From contig OU015528.1 of assembly GCA_907165065.1 (NCBI GenBank), positions 43,639,515 to 43,703,514 on the forward strand: a stretch of 64,000 nucleotides of DNA. Reading direction: 5' to 3'. Within the stretch, counting starts at the first letter, position 1; each line of letters opens with the position of its first letter. The translations under genes were made by a program, and so were the position numbers. This document shows, in pieces, positions 34,401 to 47,600 of the stretch. Source of the DNA: Caprimulgus europaeus (lineage: Eukaryota > Chordata > Aves > Caprimulgiformes > Caprimulgidae). The notes under the pieces are model-generated. The model was given only the letters and a program-made list of their open reading frames with translations. It made no database searches and was not told the DNA's origin.

Positions 34401-37400
34401 GATGCTTGTAAAAGCATAAGGCAATAATTACAAGACACACAGCAATAGAGAAAGAGGCATCCAGGCATGCCTGTACAACTAATTTAGAATCATTGCTCTC
34501 ACTGCTTTTTCATATGAGTGCTACAGTGGGACGAGAGGTGAGAAAACAGAATTGCTAGGATAAATTTTCAAGAAACTGCTAAGTCATTCTTAAGTGTTTG
34601 GGCCACCAAAGGGACAGTCTAACTTTTAGCCCTGGGCTCCTGCTGCTCTTACCATGCTATCTCTAGAACCTGCCTGAAAAGCAGCAGAGCTGATTCAGCT
34701 CACCAGCCCCCACAAACAAGGGGGGAAAGGAGGGCGGTGGAAAGGCAAGGCGGCTGTCTGCAAGCTGAGTACAGTCACTTGAGCACTGGCTCCACGCCAG
34801 AGGTAGGTAAGGAGACAGCCACTGGATCAGGTCAAGCTGCCCTTTGTCAGCCACAGCCTGCATCTCCACCTGAAAGCTGGCAAAACCCTGCATTGGTGCA
34901 GGAAGAAAAAACCCCAGACTGGTTCCCTGCACCAGAGATGAAGCTGCACCATGAGCCAGGCCAGGAAGTTCATCTGACTGAAGGCTTCCCCCTCTGCTGG
35001 ATTAGGTTCAGCCAGGTCTGTCTTCCTACCTATCACAAAGAGCACATTAACACATGATGGCGAGTGCAAACCCTTCTTTCCAAACACACTGAGGCCGTTA
35101 CATCCACTATGGTGTAATTACAGCATTTCACAAACAGGTAGCCCCAGGTAGTCCCACTCCTGGCTGACAGCTTTGCTCCCCTCTCCATTTGACCTTGTGG
35201 TTGTATAGCTGTAAAGTAAGCTTATCTTCTGAATTTATCACCCTGCAGCTAACAATTGCTATATTTAACACAAGAAAAGCAGAAATAAAACCATTTCTTT
35301 TGGAAAAAGCCCATAATGTTACACCAGCTTATGTATAACACCAAGTTGCCCATAGAGGTGTGGTGTGAGATGACTGCTTGGAATATTCACTGAGCTACAG
35401 CCACAGATGAGGTAGCTGACATATGAAGGCACCCTATGGAAAGGACGTGCAAACCTATTCAACAGTACTACTAGTAACTGTCTCCTTACAGCTTGCACAT
35501 GTTTGTATCCACAGAAACTTCCTTCAGAAAAAAAACCCTGAGTTTCACACACATCCTTACAGTAAATCAGTGTTGACATTGTTTCAGATAAAAATATCCC
35601 TTTATAAATATAAGCACTTCCCTCTTCCCTGTTTTTTTTTTTCTGTGCTTTTTTTTCTTCTATCAACCCTGCAGGATTAGATTTTGTTAGAAGGTATGTT
35701 GTTGGTTATTTGTTATTGCTGTTGTTTGTTCGTTTTTTAAATTTCTATAAACATGTATGTAAAGCACTCTGGAAAAAATACTCAGATTAAGTCAGTCAAG
35801 AGTAAAAGCATTAGTCATGTTGACACTTACACTATCCTGCTAACACCAAAGGAAACACATTACCAAAATAAATGGGTCAGTTTTCACACCACAATGTTAC
35901 TGCTAAGCTATAAACAACAAGCTCAACTTATCCGGAATGAAATAACCATTAATTATAATTAATATGACAATAGCAGAGGCTTTGGCTTTAGTTTTTTGGT
36001 GGTTTATTTTTTTCAAGTTCCTGGTTTAACTTCCTACAAAGGCAGTCAAATGCTTAGTTTAGTCCAGCCTGTCTTACTATCAAGTTGAACAAAAGTAATT
36101 TAAATTAAATAAATTTGAACAGCATCCCAGAGAAGGCCCGGCCAGACCAACTAAATTAATCTTAACATTGATACACGCAGTTCTTAGACCATGATTTTCA
36201 GAAAGGAATGTACTTCCTTACAAGATCTGCAGCACTGTATCATAAGATACACGGGATTAGCTCAGAAAGTGAAAGCAAAAGCAACAGTCTCAGAGAACTG
36301 GAAATTAAGAGTTTGATTCTTCAGAAGATAAATCCTTTGTTGCCTTAAGAGTTTGGTGAGTACTATCTAATGCAGTAAACTCTGGAATCAAAAGCTGCTG
36401 ACTGAAGGGTAAGAACATGGACAGGTCTGCATACACAAGAATAAGGATTTGATTAACTGCACCTTTGCAACTTTATCCATCACGCTCACACTGATAAAAT
36501 TCTATTTTGCAGTAGCTTACCTTATGCCAATAAAGTACAGGCACAAGTTTAAAATGCTAAAAGTAGCTTGAAACAGCACTGAGGAAAAAAAATGTAAAAA
36601 GTTTACCAGATAGTACCTTAGGTATTGTTTAGTTTTCCCTGATGGGCACTGCTGGGTTGTGTGCTGCAGCCTGTGTGTGCCAAAAAAAGCACAGGCAGAC
36701 AGCTGTGCCATCCAGAACAGTTCCTCAAGAACGGAGAGGAAATGTTAAAGCTAGTTAATTTATCCACTGCAAGCTCTCTTCTGTAGTGAGCATCTTGATC
36801 TCTTGTAGAATGCAAAAGACTTAACAGGTAGAGTCCAATCATCCAGACGGAGCAGTCTGCACAAACTGCAGAAGTTGAGGCCTGTACACCCCACCAGGTG
36901 ACATCAGTTAAGTTCCTTACTTTACCATGCACGTACACACATACAGCTGACCACCATCACATGAAAATACTTAGTCTTATGGTAAGAGAGGATCTGCAGT
37001 GTTTCTGGAGAAAGAGCTACAGACAGGAGTCAAACATTTCACAGACCTTAAGACTTCCCTCAAACATGTGTCCCTGAGGCAAGTTGTACGTCAAGGAAAA
37101 AGCTCTGGGCCAAATGCTCTGTTGGACTAGGACACCCCATGTCACAACTGGCTACCACAGACTACCTGGAGAAAAATTATAGTATTTTCAGGTAGAAACA
37201 CCATTACAGAAGAAGTCATACAAAATTACAAGGTGTAGAACAAAGAGTCACCAGGGGAACATCACCTTGCCCAGTACAGTAACGTGATGGTTTGCCTCCC
37301 CCTCTGATACTTTTCTTGCTACTTACACAATGCTGACTCAAAAGCCAGGAAGCTGCCTTGCAGAAAACTTTTTTTTTTTTCTATCTTAATATTCTATAAC

Positions 37401-38170
37401 AGGTGTGGATGCAGCTCTTTCTATTATACCACCTTTCCCAAGTGCACCTTGCTGATGCTGGTATCAGTAGCTTCAGATCAGAGATTTCATATATGAAGAA
37501 TACTTAACCTGGGTTTTTTTTGTTTTTTTTTTTTTTTCAAGAATTGTGTCCACACATTCATCTTGTAGTAAAACCAGTACCAAAAGACTTTTTGCCTGTT
37601 GCACAAGTTTATTTGCACAACACATGCCATCTCCTCTCTTCCCTCTGCAACGTGCCAATGTAAGCTCATCCTGCAGTACAGGGCAGTGGTTTTTACACTG
37701 ATGACCGTATGCTGCAGCACTGAGAAGAGAAAGAACTCACAAACCCCACCCAACGAGACAAAGTAAGGAACAGCGACAGGGTCATCTGCCCCGACAAAAA
37801 TGATGCCGGCTGCTACACGGAACATGCGACCTCAACCCAAATAAAGCCAGACAGGCTCCTGAAATACCCGAGCAGAGGGAGCCGGCGGGGTGATGGGAAC
37901 CCGCGGGTACAAAGAAGCGGAGGGGAGCACGGTCACCCACCCCCCGGGAGGGCTGAGGCCGCGCACGGCAGCCGCGGGGCGGGGAGAAGCGCGGCGGCCA
38001 AGCCTCAGCCCAGCGCCCGGGCCCGTCCTCCCCCCAGCATAGCCCCCGGCAGGCTGCCCCCGCCTCTCCCCTCCCCGGGCGGCTTCGCGGGCTGCGGGGA
38101 CGGGGCAGCGAGGCAGCGCCCGGGCTCGCCCTCCGCCGCGGCCAGCGGGGCCGCAGATCGGCGCTCCACA

Positions 38171-38182
38171 CAAGATGGCTGC
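38171..38182 (+). promoter_or_regulatory. YY1-type motif CAAGATGGCTGC, plus orientation
   Basis: Near-consensus YY1 element. In promoters this motif usually sits just downstream of the start site in the direction of transcription. It may therefore mark a plus-strand start in the CpG island, divergent from NR2C1. The ATG inside it opens a 60-codon frame to 38,357 that is Gly/Ala/Arg-rich and has no recognised domain. Confidence 0.45.
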
Positions 38183-38540
38183 GCGGGGCGGGGGGGCCGG
38201 CGCGCAGCACGAGGGCGGCAGCGCCCGCCGCCGCTGCCTCCCCCCGGGGGTCCCTCTCCCCGAAGGAGGGGCCGGAGCGCTCCGCGCCGCGGGGAAGCGG
38301 CAGCCGGCGCCGCCCGGATGCGGGGCGGCGGGAGGCGCAAGCGGTTCCTGTAGGTGAAAGGTCGGGGGGCGCGGGGCCGCCCGCGGGACGCGCCGAGGCC
38401 TGAGGCGGGACGGGAAGGGAGAGGACGGGACGGGCGGCGCCTGGTGCCACGCTCCGCGGAGGGCCTGCAGCCGCGCGGGCCCAGACCGTTAGCGTGCGGC
38501 CGCCCCGCCAGGCCGCCTCCGCGGCCGGGGAGTCGCTCAC

Positions 38541-38620
38541 CTGGCGGGCCCGGCGGCCTCTCCGGCGGCTTTATTTGTCGGCGGTGGCTCCGGCTGCCGA
38601 AGGTCAGAGTTCGCGACCCC
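38541..38620 (-). other. NR2C1: Probable NR2C1 untranslated exon 1 (5' end approximate)
   Basis: A strong donor, GCCAG|GTGAGC, lies on the minus strand at 38,541/38,540 inside the CpG island, directly downstream of the GC-box cluster. It would join the acceptor at 25,313 before the ATG exon. The transcription start is inferred from the GC boxes only. The upper boundary is a guess, and alternative first exons are possible. Confidence 0.5.
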
Positions 38621-39450
38621 GCCCCCTCCGCTCGGCAGCGCCCCGCCCCGCCGCGGCCGCTGCGCCTGCGCCAGAGCCCGGCAGCCTTGCGGGGAGGGCG
38701 GGGGTCCTGCCGGGAGGGGTCCGCGCGGGGCGGAGCCCGGGGCGCCGCGGTCGCGCCCGCCTCATCCTTCCACCCTTCCAGCGACCCGTAACGGCGCCCG
38801 GGGGCGGGGCGGCTGAGGTGGCTGAGGTGCGGCCTGCGCTGCCGCGGTCCCGCAGGGCAGCTCTTTGTCCGCGCTGGCGGGCGCTGCCGCCGCCGGGCGT
38901 CGCCCACGGGGCAGGGCGTGCCGTGGGGAGCAGCGGGAGCTGAGGGGCTGTGGGCAGGTGGCAGCGGGCCGGGCGGCGCCTGAGGCGAAGCTCCTTCGCA
39001 GATGGGGAAACGTGGCTCCGCGCCGAGTCGCTGTGCCGGCCCTGCGGGTAGGACCGTGCCCTTCCGGGGAAGAACCCGAGCGCCTCCCCATCCCCGCTGC
39101 AGTCCTCTGCACGGAAGCGGCCGTGTGACGCCTGTCAGCGCCACCGGCGCTGACCTTGGTTGTGGTCTGGGCAGCCCGGTAGGGTCTTCCCACTGAGGCA
39201 GACACATAGGTGAGGCGTGGAGATGGGGTTTGGAACGCGCAGCTTGATGGAGGCGTAATGGGGCCTCGCCGGGTCGGGCCTTGCCCTCCGGTTACGGTAG
39301 CGGTTCGGCCCGCGGAGACGGAGGGAGCTGCCTTTCGCCTCCGGCACGGCACCAGCAAAGGAATTCGCCGCAAGTCAGCGCGGCTGCGAACGGGTTTGGA
39401 AAGGCCGTGGGGAGCCTGGCTGCTTGCGAGGGCACGCCTGGCTGGAGCAG

Positions 39451-41510
39451 GGCCTCGGAACAAGAACCACAGGAACAACTGACCGCTGTCCTGGCTGTCT
39501 CTTGACATTTGTTTGGATCAAGTTATGTTGGCTAATTACTTAGATTATACTAATTATTTTAGTGACCTTGACTTTAATTAAGAGTTTTATACTTTAAATA
39601 TGTCCATTTTTCCCGCCTCCTCATCCAGCTTTTGAGCCAAGATGGTACAGCTGTAGTTAAGAGATCAGCAGGAACTTTCAAGACCATTTATGCCACCAGG
39701 GCTGTATGCACAAGCTCATCTGAATTTAGTTTAGACCATTTTAATGCAATTTCTACTGAATCAGATGACATAAGCATAAACATCTGAGAAGCAGATATGA
39801 AAAAAAACCCAAAGAACACAAGCAATTTATATGTATAACATTAATAAAATCATTCACACTCTTATCTTTGTAATTCCTGTACTGCTTTTCTTCCCATCCC
39901 CAGTCCCACAGCTGCAGTTCCATCTGCCTACCCTAGCTCAAGATCACTAGTTCAGCCAGTACTTGCAAGCATCATATTTTGCTTTTTGATCACGTTCCCA
40001 AAAGCCAAATGCAAATGAACCTTACAAAGAATTTTTAAATTGGAGCAATTAACTTGGTGAGCATTTCCTGAAAGTGTCAAATATTACAGCACTCTCAGTT
40101 TACAGTACATGCCACTTCCCAGACAAGCCTGAGCTGCACGCCCGCTTTCTAAATGAAGGAACTTATCACAGTTTAATTTAATAAATACCAAGGAATTTGC
40201 AGCATAGTGTATTTCAGACAAGCATTCTGATATCCTCAGTAGAGCAGAAATGTCACTGTAACCAATAAAACATGTTTTGATTTTTTTTTGTCATAGCAAG
40301 TGACCCAATTCATACTTGATCTGTATTGCAAAGGCATGTCCACATAGTTGTGTCAGCCAGGATTACAAGACACATCCCTATGAAAAACATGCAGAGAAGC
40401 AAAACCCTTTATGCTGTTACTGCAAGTTACAAAAAAAACTGCTTTCAAGCAGCTGTCAGAGAAGTACAAGGAGGCAGCGTCACTAACTTGACAGACAGAC
40501 CTCTCCCTTACCAGCCCAGCTAAAATACTTGTACCAACAGAAGCTGTGTGATTCAGGCATACTTTTAATAGATACAGCAGAACTGGATTTTGCAAAAGGA
40601 TTTAACACCCTTCATTTGACCTTCACACAGATGCAACTCCCTTAGTTCTTCAGAAGGATTGCTTCTTAGGATGCTTTCTTTGCCATGGGTATGTCTATCC
40701 ATAACAATGTACTAAGTAATTTATTTTTAAAAATTATCGTCAATATCACATGCAGTAACCAGAGTATGATGATGGGATAACTTTCTTTTTCAAAAGACAG
40801 ACAGGATCACAGCACCAGGATGGCGTAAATTCATGTATTTGCGACTGAAGAGGGGCAGATGAGTACAAATCCTCACAAAAGTAAGACACTGGCACAGGGA
40901 GCCTAGTTCATTCTTGGTCTGCTGAAGCTCAGCCATCATTCCACAGGGCAGGGAGGTGGCTTCAGAGATAAAACCACACTGCTTGGTTTCCTACTGCTGG
41001 GACTTGCTGAGGAGCAATTTTTTGGATGGTTGCACTTTGTCTGCAAGCTGCATTCCAGGGCAGGCTCTGCACCTGGTTGTGGAAGGGCTTTATAGAAAAT
41101 AAATGTCGTGAAGGCATGAACGGTTTGGGGGACTGGGGAAGAGGGAACACAAAGTGAAGAACTAGACAGCATGAGGCAGCAAAGGAAAGACAGGAGGGCA
41201 GGGAGATAGGAATAATTTTCGTGGCAAAGACACCAGTTTTGGTAATGAGAGTGCGTAGTGTCTTGGTTGACAGGAGCAAGAAAATTCACTTAAAACTCAT
41301 GTTCCAGGTGGTCAGATCCAGCAGCAGCGTCAGCCTGTGCACACAGCCTACCTTTTTCAGGCTGTTTTCTGTTCATAATGGCAAAACATAGCAGGCATTT
41401 TAAAGCAAGACTGATGGGCAGGACAATGTGAGCAAATTCTGCCATTTGAAAATCAATGAATACACGAATTATATAATGTGTAAAAACCTGAAAATGTTAC
41501 AGAAAACCAT
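39451..41510. other. Intergenic region between NR2C1 promoter and FGD6 3' end
   Basis: About 2 kb of AT-rich sequence with no repeat, RNA gene or credible coding frame. Overlapping open frames at 40,936-41,289 show no domain and look like chance. Confidence 0.75.
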
Positions 41511-41514
41511 GATG

Positions 41515-44500
41515 CAGACCCAACTAATGTGAATTTATTTATACAAAAATGATACATATCCACAGGAATATTTACAACAACTTTAAAGTGTTTTCATTTA
41601 CAAAATAAAAATTCTATTCTTTCATTTAGACAGTACAATTTAGGACTGCTTCAAATAAAAGCCTATTTGGACAGTAAATACAGGGGACAGCAGTTCTGGC
41701 AAACAAATGCATTGAATGTGTATTTCCAAACACCTCTTTACCTTAGGGTGTAAAATACATAATCAAGTAATCAAGTTTCCACACACAAAAAACATTTTAG
41801 TAAAATGTGTTCCATAGCTGCTCAGCTACCCATTTGTTTTAAGTCCTTTGGGCACCAAAAAATAGTTTTAAGTTAAACAGAATTCAGGATCCTAGAACAT
41901 GTCATTTATCCAAGAATAAAGATGCTAGAACTAATATTCAATGCTAATGTTCATCTCATACTCTACTAACCAATCTTAAATTAATTATTAACAATAGATT
42001 CTTATAAGAAGAGGTAGCCAGGTGTTTAAAAACTTCTGGTCTTGTTTTAGTGTTTAGTCAAATCAAGAAGTGAATACTTTACTTCAGATGGCAATGAATC
42101 AAAATGGGAGGAGAGCTGGAGAATGGTTCAGATGGCTGAAAAGCAACCACCTGAAAATGTTATGAAAATGCCTATGTTGTGGGTTCTTTGTATGACACAA
42201 CGCACTAGTGCTGTGGAAAGACAAAAAGATATACTCAAACATGTTTACAAAGACAATTTATTTTGCACAGAATTAGACTGCAATGTGTGTATTATTGTTT
42301 TTAAGGCTCTGTTCCAATCTATTTCCGTCACAGAACGATTTTTTGATTGATCAACAGGTTCTGGAGGAAGTCCTCTGATTTTTACAGAGCACTTAAAACT
42401 ATTTTCTCACTCTGCACCAAATCCTTGAGAGGTAGTTTGACACCACACACGAGGCAGAACTTGGGCTCCTTATTCAGTATGTGTTTTGACTTTTATTGCT
42501 CTGTTTTGCAGCAGGGAGATCAGTATCAAACCATAAACTGAAATTAAATTAGCTTGCTCCTAGTCAAATTTCTGATTCATTTGCTAGTTCATGACTTTCC
42601 ATCTTAGTTGGTGTGCAGTCTCTATAAAAATAGTAAGAAGCTTTTCCCTTTGATAATATCAACTGGAAGAGCCACATCGCATCTGTGTAACATTGGCATC
42701 AATTTTGTTTTGTATACAGTAAAAACCATGCCATAAATCACCCTGAAGAGACACGCTAATAGCTTATGTGGCTTCAGTCAGCAGCTGGTTTTGAAAATTA
42801 AGTAAAAGCCCTTTATATATAAAAAGAGAAAAATATGTATTTATCATGTTTGTATTAAAATAAAAGAGAATAAAGGCTTTGTTCAGGCTCCCACTGAATT
42901 TGAAACACTTTTATCTGGTCAAATCTCTAGTATTCATTTGGGAAGCCAGACCTACAGCCTTAAATCCCTGATTCAGAAATGCTGAAGTCAACAAACTTAC
43001 TTGTGTACTTCATATTAAGCACGAGGCTTCCAAGCCTGCTACTAACTTAAAAGAAGTTCTGGAAAATCAAGCTTCTTCAGAGCGCTGTTAGTCTGATAAT
43101 CCTGAGGTATTTGAGGGAGTAAAAGAATTTTGGTTTGCATTTTCATTCTTGGCCTTTCTGTGATGACTCCTAGCTATTCCACCATCTATTCTCTTTGCTT
43201 TGTGAGGCCACAGAATAGCTATTAACAAGGATTCAAACTATTAAAAGTGAATTGCTCTTCTGTTACCACAACTAGCTTGATTCAGAGGACTACTGAGAAA
43301 TGTTTCATACAGCAAAATTAACTGTCTACATATGCATCACATTTGACATAAAAATGGCTTCTTTTCATGTTTTTTTCATAGTTCTAGTTCCATTTATGCT
43401 ATTACAGTGTTAAAAAATTTTCAAAAGTTAAATAGAACAACTGCACCAGAATCATCAGTAAGTATTTCCTAATGAGGTATACTGACAATTTTCTTAAAGG
43501 AAAAAAACAACCAAACCAAACACCTAAAACTGAACTGCATTTTAAAGTGTTGAACAGAACAAATCATAGTGTAAACAAAAGATATTTCAAAGAATGGTAT
43601 ACATTTCAATTCCATCTGCACTAAAAAAGGTGGGTTTTCTTGGTATGGCGATTCCAGTTTAAACATAACATTTAAATATACAATAGTTTAAAATTTTGGG
43701 AGAGGGGGGTGCATATATTTGTTTAACGTTCTTTGAACAATAATTTATACAGTGTTTCATACTGTGTACAGAACTCATTTGTCACAAAGTTTTGAAAGAA
43801 ACAAGATATTTTGTCTTTTCCCTGTATATCAAAAATGGTTTTTTATTCTGCTTTAAATTACTACTGGAAACATAAAAGAAAATATATCCTGCAATTGTTT
43901 GACGATAACTCATTTAGTCTCTTTGGCATTTGTAGTATTGCAAAAGCTCTAGTGCCTTATCCAATTCCAAAGTCTGTTTTAAAATATTTTTCCCTTTTCT
44001 CTTTTTTTTTTTTTTTAATAATAGAACTGTACTTTGCGATTGCTTCAGTGATACAGAATTTATTGTATTGTTTTAATGTACTGGTATGCAAGATTTCAAC
44101 TGCCATTCAAGGAAAGGAGCAGCAATATTCTACAACTTCTCATAAAGGAGTTTTATGTAGCCATCAAAGATCCAAAACCTTTGAAATTCCTATTCTGATC
44201 TGTACTTGCTAAATTGCAAGATGAGCATCAGCAACTGAAAACCTATACACAAATCATGATGAATTATACAATTGCAACAGATTTCTTTTGTGTTTTTTTG
44301 GGTTTTTTTTTTAAAGCACAAACTTTAGGAATATGTGACCAACCACCTGCCATTCTGAAAACATGGGCACTTTGGACCTCATTGCAGACCTCACAAATAA
44401 TTCTGACCATTAAAGTAAACATTGGAATTTAATAAATAACACATTTTGTATCAACACAGAAATGCACACAAATCTTTAAAAAAACATTACCTTACACTAA

Positions 44501-44648
44501 CAATGCAACAACTCCTAATCTTGACAAATATACAATTTCGTGTAGGTTGATACGGCAGGATTCTGTTTCTTCGAACAGCTGCTGTACTCGGTTTTACAAC
44601 CATCCTTGGACATTTTCCTTTAAACTCACAGACACGACGGTGACACTG
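41515..44648 (-). other. FGD6: FGD6 3' untranslated region (probable extent)
   Basis: Sequence after the FGD6 stop codon on the minus strand. It is AT-rich, free of recognisable repeats, and contains several AATAAA hexamers (TTTATT on the plus strand). The farthest plausible one is at 41,534-41,539. A Pumilio-type site TGTAAATA occurs on the minus strand at 41,569-41,576. The extent of about 3.1 kb is an inference. Nearer poly(A) sites could be used as well. Confidence 0.55.
41534..41539 (-). terminator. FGD6: Candidate distal FGD6 poly(A) signal AATAAA
   Basis: AATAAA read on the minus strand, followed about 20-50 bases later by a T/G-rich stretch (ggttttctgtaac). It is chosen because it is the last such hexamer before the intergenic stretch. 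Other AATAAA copies lie nearer the stop, for example near 42,247 and 43,840. Confidence 0.4.
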
Positions 44649-44685
44649 CTATAATATGGTGCCTTCTTGAAAAGCTTCTATCCAC
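44649..44685 (-). CDS. FGD6: FGD6 terminal coding exon
   Basis: 37 coding bases completing a Lys codon and encoding WIEAFQEGTIL followed by TAG. The conserved Trp sits in the C-terminal helix of the second PH domain, where PH domains have an almost invariant Trp. Acceptor TTCTAATAG. Confidence 0.95.
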
Positions 44686-47600
44686 CTATTAGAAAATTAA
44701 ACACTGTTAGAAATTTACTGCTGGTAAAACTGGATCACGCTGCTGTGATTTAAGCTACAGACTCACACAAGAAGTAACACCCCACTTCCACTACCAGTTG
44801 GTCTGAAATCTATCCAATGAGTCCAAACATACAAAGCTTGCTAGAGATGTATTAGGTATCAGTAGAAGGTCAGATGCTAGAAACTTTTTTCTGTACCTCT
44901 TCCATACTGAAGTTACATACATAAGGAACAAGTGAAGCTGGGGAATCAAATGCTCAAAAAATAGGAAATGCCAAGGTTCTGCCAACTTTAATAACATGAT
45001 TGCATTCCTTTTAATAAAAAACCAAACCAACACTCCCTTCTCTTACTTCACTGCAAACACTGTCTGGGATGAATGAGGACACTACAAGAACCAGAGGCAG
45101 CCATCTGTGTAACCCAGGCACTCTGCTTTTGCAGCTGGTACAAGGGTATTAGTGAAGGAATAGGGGGGCTGAGGGAGGAAGCCATAGGACACGTGGGCTG
45201 GGGTGAAGGAATGGTGCCTTTGCATGACGACAAAACTTCCCCATATTCACACACACAAAATGTGCTCCTACTGAATCACATAGTAACAGATACCCTGCAC
45301 ACTGTATCTGTGAAAACACAAGTATATGTAAAAGGGGAGGAAGTCCCAAATGGCTGATCCAAGGTGTCTCAAACTGGAAATTCAAAGTCAATATTTAGAT
45401 ACTTTTACCCCCTATAGCTGTGGTTTCTGCTGGATTATGAGGGTGATAAACATCCTCATCTTCTCATGGGTGCTGCCAGAATTAATATTTCTGATGCTAC
45501 ACTGACAAATACAGTAAAAAATGGAATAAAATTCTCTCTTCCGAGTGAAGGCTGAACTGTGCGTGTATAAAGTGAAGGGACCTACATACTGATTAATTTT
45601 TTTTTTGAGTGAAAATCTTGCAACAACTGAATGAGACAATGACTGTAAAATTATCTTTATTATGTAAATTCAACCCTCCCTTAGTGTTCACAGGATATCT
45701 AAATGTTAGTCACAGATGTTGGCTCTTCCTCGCCCTGAGTGTTAACTGTGTGCATGTTCTTTGAATTTAAGCTTTTGGTATGAACGTATGCAGCATGTGT
45801 AGGTGCTTGTGCCTGTCTGCACACACAACACAAACTATCCCTTACTTTTTAGAGCTCACTCTGTTTTCCACTGCCATATACTCATTATAAATAACTAAAA
45901 TGGAATACAAATACAACAAATTCATAAACAGCTTAAGCACTGAACATAGTACTGGGCTGACAAATTTCAAAGCTCATCAAAAAAGTAAAAATCTCTTAAA
46001 ATTTACTACTGTACTTACACAAATACAGCAGATTTTTTTTTCTCCCTAAGAGGAAAGAGTGTCCACTGCTGCAAACAGGCTGACAGCATGTTCTTTGTTT
46101 TTTCTTTTAATGCTATCAAAGCAGCATTTATTCTGGAGGTTCAACATAAATCTCCTGAGGCTATTACAAACTTGGAGGAAGCTTGCAATTTAAGGTACTT
46201 AATGTTATTCCTAGTCTCAGTAAAACAGAGTATGTCCAATTTCAAGTTTTCCTACTGATGACAAAAGCCATTGTCTGAATAGGAAAACAAAGCTATTGAA
46301 TGCCTTGAATTTTTTTAGTTTTGTTTTCTATAGTACAAACGAGGACACAGTGGAAACAAGAGAATATTACCCTAATTAACAAGAAAACATTTGTGTGCAT
46401 CTGCAAGACAAAATACCCCCAAAAATCAAATAATGACTTCCAGATTTTGTGTGTAGAGAAGTGTCATTAAGCACATTCTCAGCTGTTCAGAATTTTCAGT
46501 GGTCTTGGGTACTTTGTTTTTTAGAACATCCCTATTTGCACAAAATTATACCTGCAGCCATTTGAATGCTTAAGTATTAATCATGGACTAGTTAGTGCAT
46601 GAAATCTATTTTATTAATGTAAAAGTCACTTGAGAAAACTGCAGTGAAACCAGTCAGATAAGCTGGGCATATAGGCAAGGTAAATTTATTGCTTCCATGC
46701 TCATTTCTAGTTTATTCCATGATTCATATAGCAAATGTTTTCTACTGATTAATGACCATGCTTCTAGGTTATTTTATATAAAACACACAACACATACTTT
46801 GATAAATGAGACTCCAAACTCAGACACATCAGCAGGACTTGAAATGAAACAGTTCTTTGAATTCAAGCTTGTGATCTGAACACACTGAGTGTGCCCATGT
46901 GCTCAGGCACATCTGTGCACACTTCAAACTTCTATCCCTTGCGTTACAGGGTTTGCTTTATTTTTCAATATTCATTATTGAAATATATTCATTAAAAATA
47001 TATTCATTAAAAATAATTAAAATTTGCAGCTGAAATTAAAAAAGGGATACATCAATTAATTCTTAAAGCATGTTTTCTAGATTTCAATTTTCACTTGAGC
47101 AGACCAGGGATAGATGAATGGTCTAGGAAAAAGAAAGATTTCTGATTTTATTTTATTTTTCCATTCTCCTACATTCATTCTTTTGCAGAGGACAGTCTGC
47201 TTCTTTATTTAAAGCATTTCAGAAGTCCTAATGAAACCAGGACCTTGTGTTTAAGTAATTTAAAAGTTTTATTTACATGTTATATAAATAGACATCTTTT
47301 GTATATGCGCTTAATCTGTGAATATTAACATTCATGACTTCTGAAACATTTTCTAGAAAAAAGTAACAGAAATGAATTCAAATAGTTTCTTACTTTTGAG
47401 CTGAATGAGGATCATCTGCTTTGAATATGTAAAATAAAGTGTTTTTGTGCAGTAATTGGAACACTCTAGACTCTGAGTTTTCATCTTTTACTTCACTGAC
47501 TGTGAATCCAAGTAAAGGCTGGCTCTCTAATGCTGCCACATCCTATTTTATGAAGAAAAAAGCAAACAAGACAAAATTAGGGCTTGCAAGAAATACTAAG

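Larger units (their letters stand above)
25313..38540 (-). other. NR2C1 intron 1, with an LTR and a CR1 tail
   Basis: A 13 kb intron between the untranslated first exon and the ATG exon, assuming the donor at 38,540. It holds the LTR at ~28,937-29,470 and the CR1 fragment at ~30,728-31,472, listed separately. The last ~700 bases are part of the CpG island. The rest is AT-rich unique sequence with homopolymer runs, such as the T run near 37,525-37,540. Confidence 0.7.
37850..39450. promoter_or_regulatory. NR2C1: CpG island, NR2C1 promoter
   Basis: This is the only long GC- and CpG-rich stretch in the window apart from the head of the hAT element. It lies upstream of NR2C1 and downstream of the FGD6 3' end. 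A dense GC-box cluster (cccgccccctcc and ccccgccccgcc) at about 38,616-38,657 and an NRF1-like gcgcctgcgc at 38,664-38,673 lie just upstream of the inferred untranslated exon. No convincing TATA box exists at a fixed site, as usual for CpG-island promoters. Large open frames here (up to 400 codons) are caused by the lack of AT-rich stop codons. Confidence 0.9.

Noticed and set aside
37782..39508. Large open frames in the CpG island (up to 400 codons, both strands)
   Set aside because: They are Pro/Arg/Ala/Gly-rich and overlap each other in several frames. Extreme GC content removes stop codons. No domain is recognisable.
43811..44212. 133-codon plus-strand open frame opposite the FGD6 3'UTR
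   Set aside because: It is antisense to the UTR, of low complexity (Phe/Ser/Leu from T-rich DNA), and has no domain.
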